Assembly: GCF_000739715.2 (NCBI RefSeq)
Contig: NZ_BBJC02000001.1
Location: forward strand, 43,266 to 107,265
Reading direction: 5' to 3'
DNA from: Falsirhodobacter sp. alg1
GTDB taxonomy: Bacteria > Pseudomonadota > Alphaproteobacteria > Rhodobacterales > Rhodobacteraceae
Length of the DNA stretch: 64,000 nucleotides
In this document: piece by piece, positions 1 through 7,494 of the stretch
How positions within the stretch are numbered: the stretch's first letter is position 1
Layout: every line of letters begins with the position of its first letter
Position numbers and translations under genes: made by a program
The notes under the pieces: model-generated
The model's input: only the letters and a program-made list of their open reading frames with translations
The model's database searches: none
Told to the model about the DNA's origin: nothing

Positions 1-391
1 GTTCCATTTCGGGCGCTTCGACATCGCTGCGCTTTATGCCGCCTTCGGCGTCACGACCGCCCCGGTCTGGTGCACGAAAATCGCCTCGCGGATGATCCGC
101 ACCTTTACCGACCGGCACGGATTGAAGCATCTGCTGTCGGAAATGGTGGGCGTGGACGTATCAAAGCAACAGCAGACGTCGGATTGGGGCGCAGATGTGC
201 TGACACAGGCACAAAAGGAATATGCAGCGTCCGATGTGCTGCATCTTCATGCCCTGATGCGGGAACTGGAGCGGCGGCTGCAACGCGAAGACCGGATGGA
301 GCTTGCACAGAGCTGCTTTGATTTTCTGCCGACGCGCGCCAAGTTGGACCTTATGGGATGGGACGAACCCAATGACATCTTCCACCACTGA
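1..391 (+). CDS. rnd: Ribonuclease D, C-terminal part (5' end outside window)
   Basis: The reading frame is already open at base 2 and ends with TGA at 389-391, so the start lies upstream of the window. The translated part begins FHFGRFDIAALYAAFG, which fits exonuclease motif II of the DEDD family (RFD). YAASD near 220-232 is motif III of the DEDDy subclass (Tyr and Asp ligands). These 3'-5' exoribonucleases trim tRNA precursors. The protein stops soon after the exonuclease fold, so it is the short form without an HRDC domain that is common in alphaproteobacteria. It overlaps the following kdsD start by 20 bases. Identification is good although only the C-terminal half is visible. Confidence 0.85.
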   Translation, partial: FHFGRFDIAALYAAFGVTTAPVWCTKIASRMIRTFTDRHGLKHLLSEMVGVDVSKQQQTSDWGADVLTQAQKEYAASDVLHLHALMRELERRLQREDRMELAQSCFDFLPTRAKLDLMGWDEPNDIFHH

Positions 392-1325
392 CTATCTGGG
401 CACCGCCCGCCGCGTGATCGGAATAGAGGCTGCCGCCCTCGTGACATTGGCAGAGGCGCTGGATGACAGCTTTGTTGCCGCCGTTGGCATGATCCTCGGG
501 GCGCGGGGGCGTGTGATCGTGTCCGGCATGGGAAAATCGGGCCATATCGCCCGCAAGATCGCTGCCACCTTCGCCTCCACCGGCACACCTGCGCAATTCG
601 TGCATCCGGCCGAGGCGAGCCATGGGGATCTGGGCATGGTCACCGCCGAGGATGTGGTACTGGTGCTGTCCTATTCCGGTGAAACGCCGGAACTTGCAAA
701 TCTGATCGCCCATACACGCCGCTTTTCCATTCCGATGATAGGGATCGCCTCACGCGCGGACTCCACGCTCCTTCGCCAGTCGGATGTGGCTCTGGTTCTG
801 CCCTCCGCCCCAGAAGCCTGCGGAACAGGTATCGTGCCCACCACATCCACCACCATGACACTGGCGCTTGGCGATGCCCTGGCGCTGGCGCTGATGGAAC
901 ATCGTGAATTCACGCCAGCCCAGTTCCGCGTTTTCCATCCCGGTGGCAAACTGGGTGCCAAGCTGGCCCATGTGCGGGATCTGATGCACAGCGACCTGCC
1001 GCTGGTTCCTGTGGACATGCCGATGACCGAGGCGCTGCTTGTCATGAGCGGCAAGGGCTTTGGCGTTCTGGGCGTGGTCGACGGCGACAGGCTGGCCGGT
1101 GTGATCACCGACGGGGATTTGCGGCGCCACATGGACGGGCTGCTATCCCACCGCGCGGCCGAGGTGATGACCACCGCGCCCCGCACCATCGGCCCCGATG
1201 CCCTGGCCGAGCAGGCGGTGGCCATCATGCAGGAACGCAAGATTACCGCCCTGTTCGTTGTCAGGGATGGTGCCCCGGTCGGCCTGATCCATATCCATGA
1301 CTGCCTGCGGGCCGGAGTTATCTGA
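372..1325 (+). CDS. kdsD: D-arabinose-5-phosphate isomerase (KdsD/KpsF family)
   Basis: A 317-residue SIS-domain sugar isomerase followed by two CBS domains, the usual KdsD/KpsF architecture. It converts ribulose-5-phosphate to arabinose-5-phosphate, the first committed step to Kdo, in the cytosol. SGMGKSGHIARK (about residues 50-62), HPAEASHGDLG (about 77-87) and SYSGET (about 98-103) are the SIS motifs. FHPGGKLG precedes the CBS pair, which occupies about 205-317. The ATG at 372 is chosen because it starts just before conserved sequence; the longer open frame reads into rnd. It overlaps rnd by 20 bases and is followed directly by lptC, so Kdo supply and LPS transport appear to share a transcript. 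KdsD and capsule-specific KpsF cannot be separated by sequence alone; the lpt neighbours favour KdsD. Confidence 0.93.
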   Translation: MTSSTTDYLGTARRVIGIEAAALVTLAEALDDSFVAAVGMILGARGRVIVSGMGKSGHIARKIAATFASTGTPAQFVHPAEASHGDLGMVTAEDVVLVLSYSGETPELANLIAHTRRFSIPMIGIASRADSTLLRQSDVALVLPSAPEACGTGIVPTTSTTMTLALGDALALALMEHREFTPAQFRVFHPGGKLGAKLAHVRDLMHSDLPLVPVDMPMTEALLVMSGKGFGVLGVVDGDRLAGVITDGDLRRHMDGLLSHRAAEVMTTAPRTIGPDALAEQAVAIMQERKITALFVVRDGAPVGLIHIHDCLRAGVI

Positions 1326-1326
1326 T

Positions 1327-1935
1327 ATGGCGCGGATCCGGGACCGGCATTCACGGCTGGTGGCATTGCTCAAGATAGTTCTGCCGCTGGTCGCGCTTGT
1401 CATGCTGTCCACGATCTTTCTGGTATCCCGCACGATCGATCCGGAAGATGCCCTTCCCTATTCGACGGTGGATATCGAAGGCCGCGCAATGGATCCGCGA
1501 CTGACATTGCCCACATGGTCGGGTGTGACGGCGGATGGCGCCCTGCTGAGCATTGCCGCCGCCGAGGCGCGCCCCCCGACCAAGGATCGCCCCGCCAGCA
1601 TGACGGCGATGCGGGTGGATCTGAACACGCAGGACGGCGTCCGCACCCGCATGCAATCCGCATCGGGCATATATGACCCCAATGGCGGCCAGGTTACCCT
1701 GACAGGGCAGGTGCATATCTATAATTCGCAGGGCTATGACATCCGCATGCCCGAGGCGAACATGTTTCTGGACCGCACGGAAATGACAGGTGACGGCCCG
1801 ATCACGGCACAGGCCCCCATGGGGCAGCTGACTGCGGGCGGAATGACGCTGACCGTCGGACAGGCCGGCGCGGGAAATTACCTGCTGGACTTCACCGACG
1901 GGGTCAAGCTGATATACACGCCAACAAAGGAATGA
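1327..1935 (+). CDS. lptC: LPS export ABC transporter periplasmic protein LptC
   Basis: A 202-residue protein with one N-terminal membrane anchor (about residues 10-32, rich in Val and Leu) followed by a periplasmic beta-rich domain. Family LptC proteins are bitopic inner-membrane proteins that receive LPS from LptBFG and pass it to LptA. The region around GIYDPNGGQVTLTGQVHIYN shows the alternating polar/hydrophobic pattern of the beta-jellyroll fold shared with LptA. The start at ATG 1327 lies one base after the kdsD stop; an upstream in-frame ATG at 1297 would place charged residues and kdsD overlap ahead of the anchor and is less likely. Sequence identity in this family is low, so the call leans on topology and on the lptA-lptB neighbours. 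Confidence 0.88.
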   Translation: MARIRDRHSRLVALLKIVLPLVALVMLSTIFLVSRTIDPEDALPYSTVDIEGRAMDPRLTLPTWSGVTADGALLSIAAAEARPPTKDRPASMTAMRVDLNTQDGVRTRMQSASGIYDPNGGQVTLTGQVHIYNSQGYDIRMPEANMFLDRTEMTGDGPITAQAPMGQLTAGGMTLTVGQAGAGNYLLDFTDGVKLIYTPTKE

Positions 1936-1951
1936 TGTTTTGAGAGGATCC

Positions 1952-2440
1952 ATGCTGAAAGCGACGCTCGTGCTGGCTTCATTGGCCATGGCTCCGATCA
2001 TGGCCTCTGCCCAGGGGGCCCAGATTGACCTTGGAACAGCCGAACAGGATACGTCGGCCCCTGTCAGCGTCGATGCCGATCAGCTTTCGGTCGATCAGGC
2101 AACGGGAATGGCGACCTTCAGCGGGAATGTCCGCGTGGCGCAGGGTGACCTGCGGCTGGCCGCGGGGGAGGTTCGCGTGGAATACGGCACCGAGCAGAAC
2201 GAGATCCGCACCATGCATGCCACCGGCGGCGTCACCCTGGCCAATGCCGAAATCGCAGCCGAGGCGAAAGAAGCAAGCTACACCATCGCCTCGGGTGAGG
2301 TGATTATGACCGGCGATGTCATCCTGACCCAAGGGCCAAGCACCATGTCGGGTCAGCGACTGGTTCTGGATCTGGAATCGGGCAATGGCCGGATGGAGGG
2401 ACGGGTACAGACCCTGTTCCAGCCGGGTGCACGCCAGTGA
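1952..2440 (+). CDS. lptA: LPS transport periplasmic protein LptA
   Basis: A 162-residue secreted protein. Residues 1-23 form a signal peptide ending ASA before QGAQ. The rest is an OstA/LptA-type jellyroll: VSVDADQLSVDQATGMATF, then FSGNVRVAQGDLRL and GDVILTQGPSTMSGQRL. LptA polymerises into the periplasmic bridge that carries LPS to the outer membrane. The ATG at 1952 is preferred because it gives a clean signal peptide; a TTG at 1940 in the same frame would add four residues. GAGGA just upstream is the only ribosome site and is close. The last codon overlaps the lptB GTG start by four bases (GTGA), which suggests translational coupling. Confidence 0.92.
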   Translation: MLKATLVLASLAMAPIMASAQGAQIDLGTAEQDTSAPVSVDADQLSVDQATGMATFSGNVRVAQGDLRLAAGEVRVEYGTEQNEIRTMHATGGVTLANAEIAAEAKEASYTIASGEVIMTGDVILTQGPSTMSGQRLVLDLESGNGRMEGRVQTLFQPGARQ

Positions 2441-3168
2441 ACGCCACAGGCCTGGAAATCCGGAACCTGCAGAAGAGCTATCGCCGGCGCACCGTGATCC
2501 GCGATGTCTCCCTCACGTTGAACCGGGGTGAGGTGGTGGCCCTGCTGGGACCGAACGGATCGGGCAAGACCACCTGCTTCTATTCTATCGCGGGGCTTGT
2601 AACACCCGAAAGCGGCGCGGTCGTGCTGGACGGGCGCGACGTGACGGCGCTGCCGATGTATCGTCGCGCACGGCTCGGGATCGGCTATCTTCCGCAGGAA
2701 GTCTCTATTTTCCGCGGACTGACGGTGGAGGACAATATCCTGGCCGTGCTGGAGATCCGCGAGCCCGACCGACATCGCCGACGCGAACGCCTGGAAGAGC
2801 TGTTGACCGAATTCTCGATTACGCATATCCGCCGCTCTCCGGCGCTGGCCCTTTCGGGCGGGGAACGTCGTCGTGCCGAGATTGCGCGCTGCCTTGCCGC
2901 CGATCCGCATTACGTTCTGCTGGACGAGCCCTTTGCCGGCGTGGATCCCATCGCGGTGGCCGAAATCCGCCATCTGGTGCATGATCTGAAAACACGTGGA
3001 CTGGGCGTTCTTATCACCGACCATAACGTTCGCGAGACGTTGGGCATCGTGGACCGCGCCTATATCCTGCACGACGGGACGATCCTGAAAAACGGGACGA
3101 CCGAGGAAATCGTGGCGGATCCGATGGTTCGTCAGGTTTATCTGGGCGATAGCTTTTCTCTTTCCTGA
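2437..3168 (+). CDS. lptB: LPS export ABC transporter ATP-binding protein LptB
   Basis: A 243-residue ABC ATPase. Walker A is GPNGSGKTT at residues 38-46, the signature is LSGGERRRAEIAR, and Walker B is YVLLDEPFAGVDPIAV, followed by a switch His in LITDHNVRET. The phrase LTVEDNILAVLE and the PQEVSIFRGLT Q-loop region are typical of LptB rather than of amino-acid importer ATPases. It powers extraction of LPS from the inner membrane with LptF and LptG, which are not in this window. Translation starts at GTG 2437 overlapping the lptA stop. In many proteobacteria rpoN follows directly; here the next gene is hpf. Confidence 0.95.
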   Translation: MNATGLEIRNLQKSYRRRTVIRDVSLTLNRGEVVALLGPNGSGKTTCFYSIAGLVTPESGAVVLDGRDVTALPMYRRARLGIGYLPQEVSIFRGLTVEDNILAVLEIREPDRHRRRERLEELLTEFSITHIRRSPALALSGGERRRAEIARCLAADPHYVLLDEPFAGVDPIAVAEIRHLVHDLKTRGLGVLITDHNVRETLGIVDRAYILHDGTILKNGTTEEIVADPMVRQVYLGDSFSLS

Positions 3169-3276
3169 ATCTGTGTCTGTCACGAATCGTTGACGTTTGA
3201 CGGGGCCTGACGCCCAATCAGGGGGTGCGTAAATTCGCCGCCCCATGCCCGGTGGACTGGATTTTGCCCGCGAACC

Positions 3277-3297
3277 CCCCATCATTGAATCATGGGG
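3277..3297 (+). promoter_or_regulatory. Imperfect 21-base palindrome in the hpf leader
   Basis: CCCCAT and ATGGGG flank an ATTGAAT-containing centre, giving a 21-base dyad with one mismatched pair. It sits about 24 bases before the strong GGAGGA ribosome site (3321-3326) of hpf. It could be an mRNA hairpin or an operator; there is no T-run, so it is not an intrinsic terminator. Functional meaning is inferred only from position. Confidence 0.3.
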
Positions 3298-3333
3298 CTT
3301 TCGTGTCCCGTAAGTTCGAAGGAGGAAAAAACC

Positions 3334-3909
3334 ATGCGTTACCAGATTAGTGGCAAGCAGATCGACATCGGCGAGGCACTCCAGACCCATGTACAATCCG
3401 AACTGAACGAAGTGGTCGAAAAATATGCCCAGCGCCCGACCGACGCTGTCATAATTTTCTCACGCATGGCACACGAATATACCTGCGAGGCGATGATCCA
3501 CCTTTCGACCGGCCTGAATGCCTCCGCCAAGGGCCGCGCGACCGAGATCTATGCCGCATTCGAGGCGGCGCGCGAAAAAATGGACAAACAGTTGCGTCGT
3601 TACAAACGTCGCCTGCGCGATCACCATCGCGACCGTACGACGCCTGTTGAATTCGGCGGCGCATCCTCATATATCCTCGCGCCGACTGACGAGGCTGAAA
3701 GTGCGACATCAGAGGGGGATGAACCCATGATTATCGCAGAGATGGAGGCGAAGGTGCCTGCCATTACCGTAGGCGAAGCAGTCATGCAGCTAGAGCTTGG
3801 AGGCCAGAAGATGCTGGTCTTCCGAAATGAAGGACACGGAGGCGTGAATGTCGTATATCGTCGCGATGACGGTAATATCGGCTGGATCGATCCGCGCAAC
3901 GCCGGATAG
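3334..3909 (+). CDS. hpf: Long-form ribosome hibernation-promoting factor (HPF/YfiA)
   Basis: A 191-residue two-domain protein. Residues 1-105 form the S30AE (YfiA/HPF) domain, starting MRYQISGKQIDIGEALQTHV and containing a basic RRYKRRLRDHHRDR segment that contacts 16S rRNA. Residues about 130-191 form the C-terminal dimerisation domain, with GQKMLVFRNEGHGGVNVVYR and the ending DGNIGWIDPR. Long HPF dimerises ribosomes into inactive 100S particles in stationary phase. The start at 3334 is fixed by GGAGGAAAAAACC just ahead. A separate transcript is likely, since 165 bases separate it from lptB. It precedes ptsN, keeping half of the classic lptB-rpoN-hpf-ptsN order. Confidence 0.93.
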   Translation: MRYQISGKQIDIGEALQTHVQSELNEVVEKYAQRPTDAVIIFSRMAHEYTCEAMIHLSTGLNASAKGRATEIYAAFEAAREKMDKQLRRYKRRLRDHHRDRTTPVEFGGASSYILAPTDEAESATSEGDEPMIIAEMEAKVPAITVGEAVMQLELGGQKMLVFRNEGHGGVNVVYRRDDGNIGWIDPRNAG

Positions 3910-3933
3910 ATACCAAGTCCGGTCGGAGATGCC

Positions 3934-4398
3934 ATGGAACTGACGAAAATTCTCGCCCCGGAGGCCGTTCGTGTGATCGGCCATCTGACCAGCAAGAAGC
4001 GCCTGTTTCAGGAGCTGGGGGACCTCGCAGGCACTGCCTACGGCATGACCCCCGCCAGCGCGACCGACGGGTTGCAGGAACGCGAGGGCCTTGGCCCCAC
4101 CGGTGTGGGCCATGGCATCGCCCTGCCCCATGCCCGGCTGCACAGCCTGCCGGGTATTCAGGGCATGTTCATCCGTCTTGAAAAACCGCTGGATTACGAT
4201 TCCGTCGACCGTCAGCCTGTCGATCTGATTTTTGCCCTGTTCGCGCCCAAGGATTCAGGTGTTGATCACCTAAAGGCGTTGGCATTGGTATCGCGCACGA
4301 TGCGCGACCCACAGATTTGCCAGAAGCTGCGCGCCAATACCGATCCGGCCAAGCTTTATGCCATCCTGACCGAGGCGCGCGCCTCGCAGGCAGCCTAA
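3934..4398 (+). CDS. ptsN: PTS IIA-like nitrogen-regulatory protein PtsN
   Basis: A 154-residue EIIA(Ntr) protein of usual length. The phosphorylated histidine is His66 in GIALPHARL. The surrounding GVGHGIALPHAR and the RLEKPLDYDSVDRQPVDLIF stretch are family hallmarks. EIIA(Ntr) accepts phosphate from NPr in the nitrogen phosphotransferase system and regulates potassium transport, carbon/nitrogen balance and sensor kinases. It begins 24 bases after hpf with GGTCGGAG as a plausible ribosome site, so the two are probably co-transcribed. Its TAA overlaps the convergent sulfotransferase-like gene by four bases. Confidence 0.94.
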   Translation: MELTKILAPEAVRVIGHLTSKKRLFQELGDLAGTAYGMTPASATDGLQEREGLGPTGVGHGIALPHARLHSLPGIQGMFIRLEKPLDYDSVDRQPVDLIFALFAPKDSGVDHLKALALVSRTMRDPQICQKLRANTDPAKLYAILTEARASQAA

Positions 4399-5795
4399 CT
4401 CTCGTCGCGCCACTGCCCGAAGCCGAAGGCGTCATAATCACGCTGGTAGGCTTCGCGGGCAGTATCCTCGATCTCGTCATCCACCAGCGCCGCCAGCGGC
4501 ACGCTACCCACAGGGACCGAGGCCCCCAGAACCGGGGCCGGACGATCCAGCTGGCTGGCAAGATAGGCCAGCCCTTCGGCCAAGCGGTTCTCGCGCAGGA
4601 TCAGGTCCGGCGCACGCAACTGGCCAAACCCTTCCAGCATAGCTTGCTGCGTGGCAAAGCCTGCCTCGGCCCGAACCCCCGACTGCCCCGACGTATGCAG
4701 TTTCAGATACCGCAAGAAAGCCACAAAGGCGGCCCGATGCTCTTCGAACGGCATCTCCTGCCCCACGGGCGGCAAGGGCACACCAAAGCGGCGTACTAGC
4801 TGTTGGCGTATTCCCGGCAGGGCGCCGGTGATCAACTGGTTGGAAAACGCCGCATAGGCCCGCGCCAAGGGGTGCCGCAATACGGTAAAGCTCAACGGGG
4901 CACCCTGTGCCTCCCGCCATTGGCGCAACGAACGCTGGTCCATCCGTTCGATGACGCCATCCCCCAATTCGGACAGCCATGCCACGACCTGTTCATCCGG
5001 CCCGTTCCGCATCGGCAGATACATGGCCGGGGCATCCTTGGCTGCGACAAAAGTCGGAACCGACGGACCGCGGCGCGGCTCGAAATTCGGAATGCGCGCA
5101 AAATCGAACCGGTCGATGCGGGCCAGTGCCTCGGTGACGGCCTCGGGGTTTTCCAGCTTTTCCGACAGAGGGGCCGGATTCTGTTTTTTCAATTTGCTGT
5201 CGGGTTCGGCCAGCCGCGCCTCGACCCCCAGAAACTTTGCAAGGCCGTTCAGAACATTGATGTCCTGGATATCTTCATAGTCGATATGGAAGGCGGTCTG
5301 GCCCGTTATCTGTAACTGCCGCATGACACCCGCATAAAAATGGCCCAGGTTGTCCAGATGCTCTTCGAACCCTTCGGGGTCGAAATGCACCTTGGCGTTC
5401 CGGACATTGCCCGCATGGGTCAGCTTCCATTGCCCCGTCGCCCGCGCGATCAACAGTGAGGTATAGGATTCCAGCGGATTGCGCGTCAGGATGATTTTGG
5501 CACAGCTGGGGTCGTTCAGGACCGCCTCGGTAATGCGGACGTCATGGTCCTGAAACTGGCGAAACCCGGCAAGGCCCTTGGTTTGGTCGCGCATGGCGGC
5601 CAATGTCGCCAGCGGATCCCGGTCACGTTCCGCCAGGGAAATGCCGAACATCTCGGTCTGGTTCAATTGCCCCATGAAGGCCGGATTGAAAACCTCCCCA
5701 TGGCAGGTGACGCCTTCCATCGCATTCAGATTCGCTTCCAGAAAATTGGAACCGGTCCGCATCGCGGCAAACATTGCAAAACTTGTGAAGGTCAT
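4395..5795 (-). CDS. Two-module sulfotransferase-like protein
   Basis: A 466-residue cytosolic protein with two regions that each look like a sulfotransferase. The N-terminal one has AAMRTGSNFLEANL (residues 11-24), which resembles the 5'-phosphosulfate loop of PAPS-dependent enzymes, and IILTRNPLESYTSLL near 100-115, resembling the 3'-phosphate site. The C-terminal one has FTVLRHPLARAYAAF near 303-317 and ends REAYQRDYDAFGFGQW, similar to the C-terminus of carbohydrate sulfotransferases (Sulfotransfer_2). Rhodobacteraceae homologues are often labelled NodH-like. It lies last in a run of glycosyltransferases and starts one base after the GT14 stop. Sulfation of a surface glycan is inferred from context; substrate unknown. 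Confidence 0.7.
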   Translation of the reverse strand: MTFTSFAMFAAMRTGSNFLEANLNAMEGVTCHGEVFNPAFMGQLNQTEMFGISLAERDRDPLATLAAMRDQTKGLAGFRQFQDHDVRITEAVLNDPSCAKIILTRNPLESYTSLLIARATGQWKLTHAGNVRNAKVHFDPEGFEEHLDNLGHFYAGVMRQLQITGQTAFHIDYEDIQDINVLNGLAKFLGVEARLAEPDSKLKKQNPAPLSEKLENPEAVTEALARIDRFDFARIPNFEPRRGPSVPTFVAAKDAPAMYLPMRNGPDEQVVAWLSELGDGVIERMDQRSLRQWREAQGAPLSFTVLRHPLARAYAAFSNQLITGALPGIRQQLVRRFGVPLPPVGQEMPFEEHRAAFVAFLRYLKLHTSGQSGVRAEAGFATQQAMLEGFGQLRAPDLILRENRLAEGLAYLASQLDRPAPVLGASVPVGSVPLAALVDDEIEDTAREAYQRDYDAFGFGQWRDES

Positions 5796-5796
5796 C

Positions 5797-7494
5797 TCAA
5801 CTTACCAGTAAGGGGTGGCCGTGCCGGTCGGGCGTGTGAAACTGGTCATTGGCGGGATAATCCCCCATGACCATAGGCTGCATGCCCTGATTGCGAAGAT
5901 CCTGCAAGAAGCGGCCAAATCCGGCCAGATCGACGATCTCGGGGGGCTGCGTCAGCCGGGGGCGCAGGCGGGGGGCAATTTCCTCGACCAGAAGCTGCAG
6001 AAGCTCCAGCGGATCATCCAGAAATTCGGACAGGTTCCACACGCGCACACGGGCCTTGACCCAGTGGCGGGACAGAAGCTCCAGAAACTCCATCTCGATC
6101 CGCTGCAGACGTGCGGCCTCACGCCGGATTTCCGAAAACGGCAGGCCGGACCGATAAAGAGGCACCGCCCATGCACCGCTGATAACCGAAATCTGGGCAT
6201 TCGGATCCGCCGCAATGAAGCCGTTCAGCTTCTGGTTATCGGCAGGCCCGAATTGGAAGCATTGCCGCTCCGGTGTCGTGTTCCAGATCAGGCTGGTCAG
6301 GAAACTCTTGGGATTGTAATCGCGCAAGGAGGCGGAATCGGAAAGCCCCCCTTCGATGATCGTGTCACCGCCTGAAAACTCGGCCCGCCCCGGCGCGAAC
6401 AGATGCCCGTGGACACGGCTTTCGGTGACCTTGGCCAGCCAGTCGGGGAAGTCGGGCATAAGATCCGAGAACCCCTGGAACATCGAATAGGGACCTGCGG
6501 TCTTGCCGTTCTCAAAATTGTCGACCGGAAAACGCCCCTGGTTATAAAGCCCCGCCCGGCCCCGCAGCCTGCGCTCTCTGGCCGCGGAAAACAGCCGGTC
6601 GATCCGCCCCGGATTGGGCTCTGACCGCTGAACGCCTTCGGGGCAATCGCCCAGGAATGTCTCATACAGCTCATCGGCATGCGCCCATGCCTTGCGCGCG
6701 ACAAAGCAGTCCGACCGCCGCAAAAGCGGAATGTGATCGTCATAGAAGATGTGCGGCTTACCCTGGAAATCGAACTTGAACAGCGTCAGGGAACGGCTCT
6801 CGATGGCCGTGGAATAGCGGCGGACCAAAGTCTGGAAATAGCTTTCATCAGGGATCCACACCCGGCTGAAATAGCGATCGTGCGCCTGCCGTTCGGGGTT
6901 GTCCAGAATGGCTGTCAACGTCCTGCGGCTTAGACACCACCATTGGCTGCCAAGGTGCGGGACCATGCCCGAAGGGATACGTCGCCTGATGCCCAGACGG
7001 CGCTGAAGCCGGACCGACATGTCGAACAGCCGACGATGCCTGCGCCAGGAGAAGGGGAAAAACAAGCGGAACCGCTCGATGTTCAGACCACCTATCGTCC
7101 AGCCCACCTCCTCGGTAGTGACGGACTCGATAAAATCGGTATCGGGGCGATCCTGCAGATAGGCGATCAAATCAGCCGCAGGGCGCAATGGCAGACACGA
7201 GCCGGAGCAGAGATAGACATGCTGCACATCGGGAAATGTTTTCAGCATGACCTGCGATGCTGCCTGCGTGGCCGCGACCAGGTTCCACCCTCCCCATTGG
7301 CAGCGATAGCGGGGGCTGAACTTTACCAGTTTGCGCACATCGGACAGTTCGTCGCGCATTTCCCGTACCAGACGGTATCGCACGCGGCTGTCTACATGGA
7401 TCACCACGGGGCAGCCCTGCTTGGCCCAATGCCGTGCAACCTCGGCCGCGCGATCCAGTGCGGTATGGCACAGCATGACAAATCCGACGCTCAT
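5797..7494 (-). CDS. GT14-type (core-2/I-branching) glycosyltransferase with long C-terminal domain
   Basis: A 565-residue protein. Residues 1 to about 270 fit the Branch/GT14 fold: MSVGFVMLCHTALDRAAEVA at the N-terminus, VVIHVDSRV, then YLCSGSCLPLRP, where SGSCLPL matches the SG(S/D)xxPL signature of beta-1,6-N-acetylglucosaminyltransferases. WIPDESYFQTLV is the acceptor-side motif. Residues about 330-565 form a second domain I cannot assign with certainty, probably the DUF5927-type tail found in Rhodobacteraceae. The start at 7494 makes an ATGA overlap with the upstream GT2 gene; the frame stays open further upstream without support. It probably adds a branch sugar to a cell-surface glycan in the cytosol. 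Confidence 0.75.
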   Translation of the reverse strand: MSVGFVMLCHTALDRAAEVARHWAKQGCPVVIHVDSRVRYRLVREMRDELSDVRKLVKFSPRYRCQWGGWNLVAATQAASQVMLKTFPDVQHVYLCSGSCLPLRPAADLIAYLQDRPDTDFIESVTTEEVGWTIGGLNIERFRLFFPFSWRRHRRLFDMSVRLQRRLGIRRRIPSGMVPHLGSQWWCLSRRTLTAILDNPERQAHDRYFSRVWIPDESYFQTLVRRYSTAIESRSLTLFKFDFQGKPHIFYDDHIPLLRRSDCFVARKAWAHADELYETFLGDCPEGVQRSEPNPGRIDRLFSAARERRLRGRAGLYNQGRFPVDNFENGKTAGPYSMFQGFSDLMPDFPDWLAKVTESRVHGHLFAPGRAEFSGGDTIIEGGLSDSASLRDYNPKSFLTSLIWNTTPERQCFQFGPADNQKLNGFIAADPNAQISVISGAWAVPLYRSGLPFSEIRREAARLQRIEMEFLELLSRHWVKARVRVWNLSEFLDDPLELLQLLVEEIAPRLRPRLTQPPEIVDLAGFGRFLQDLRNQGMQPMVMGDYPANDQFHTPDRHGHPLLVS

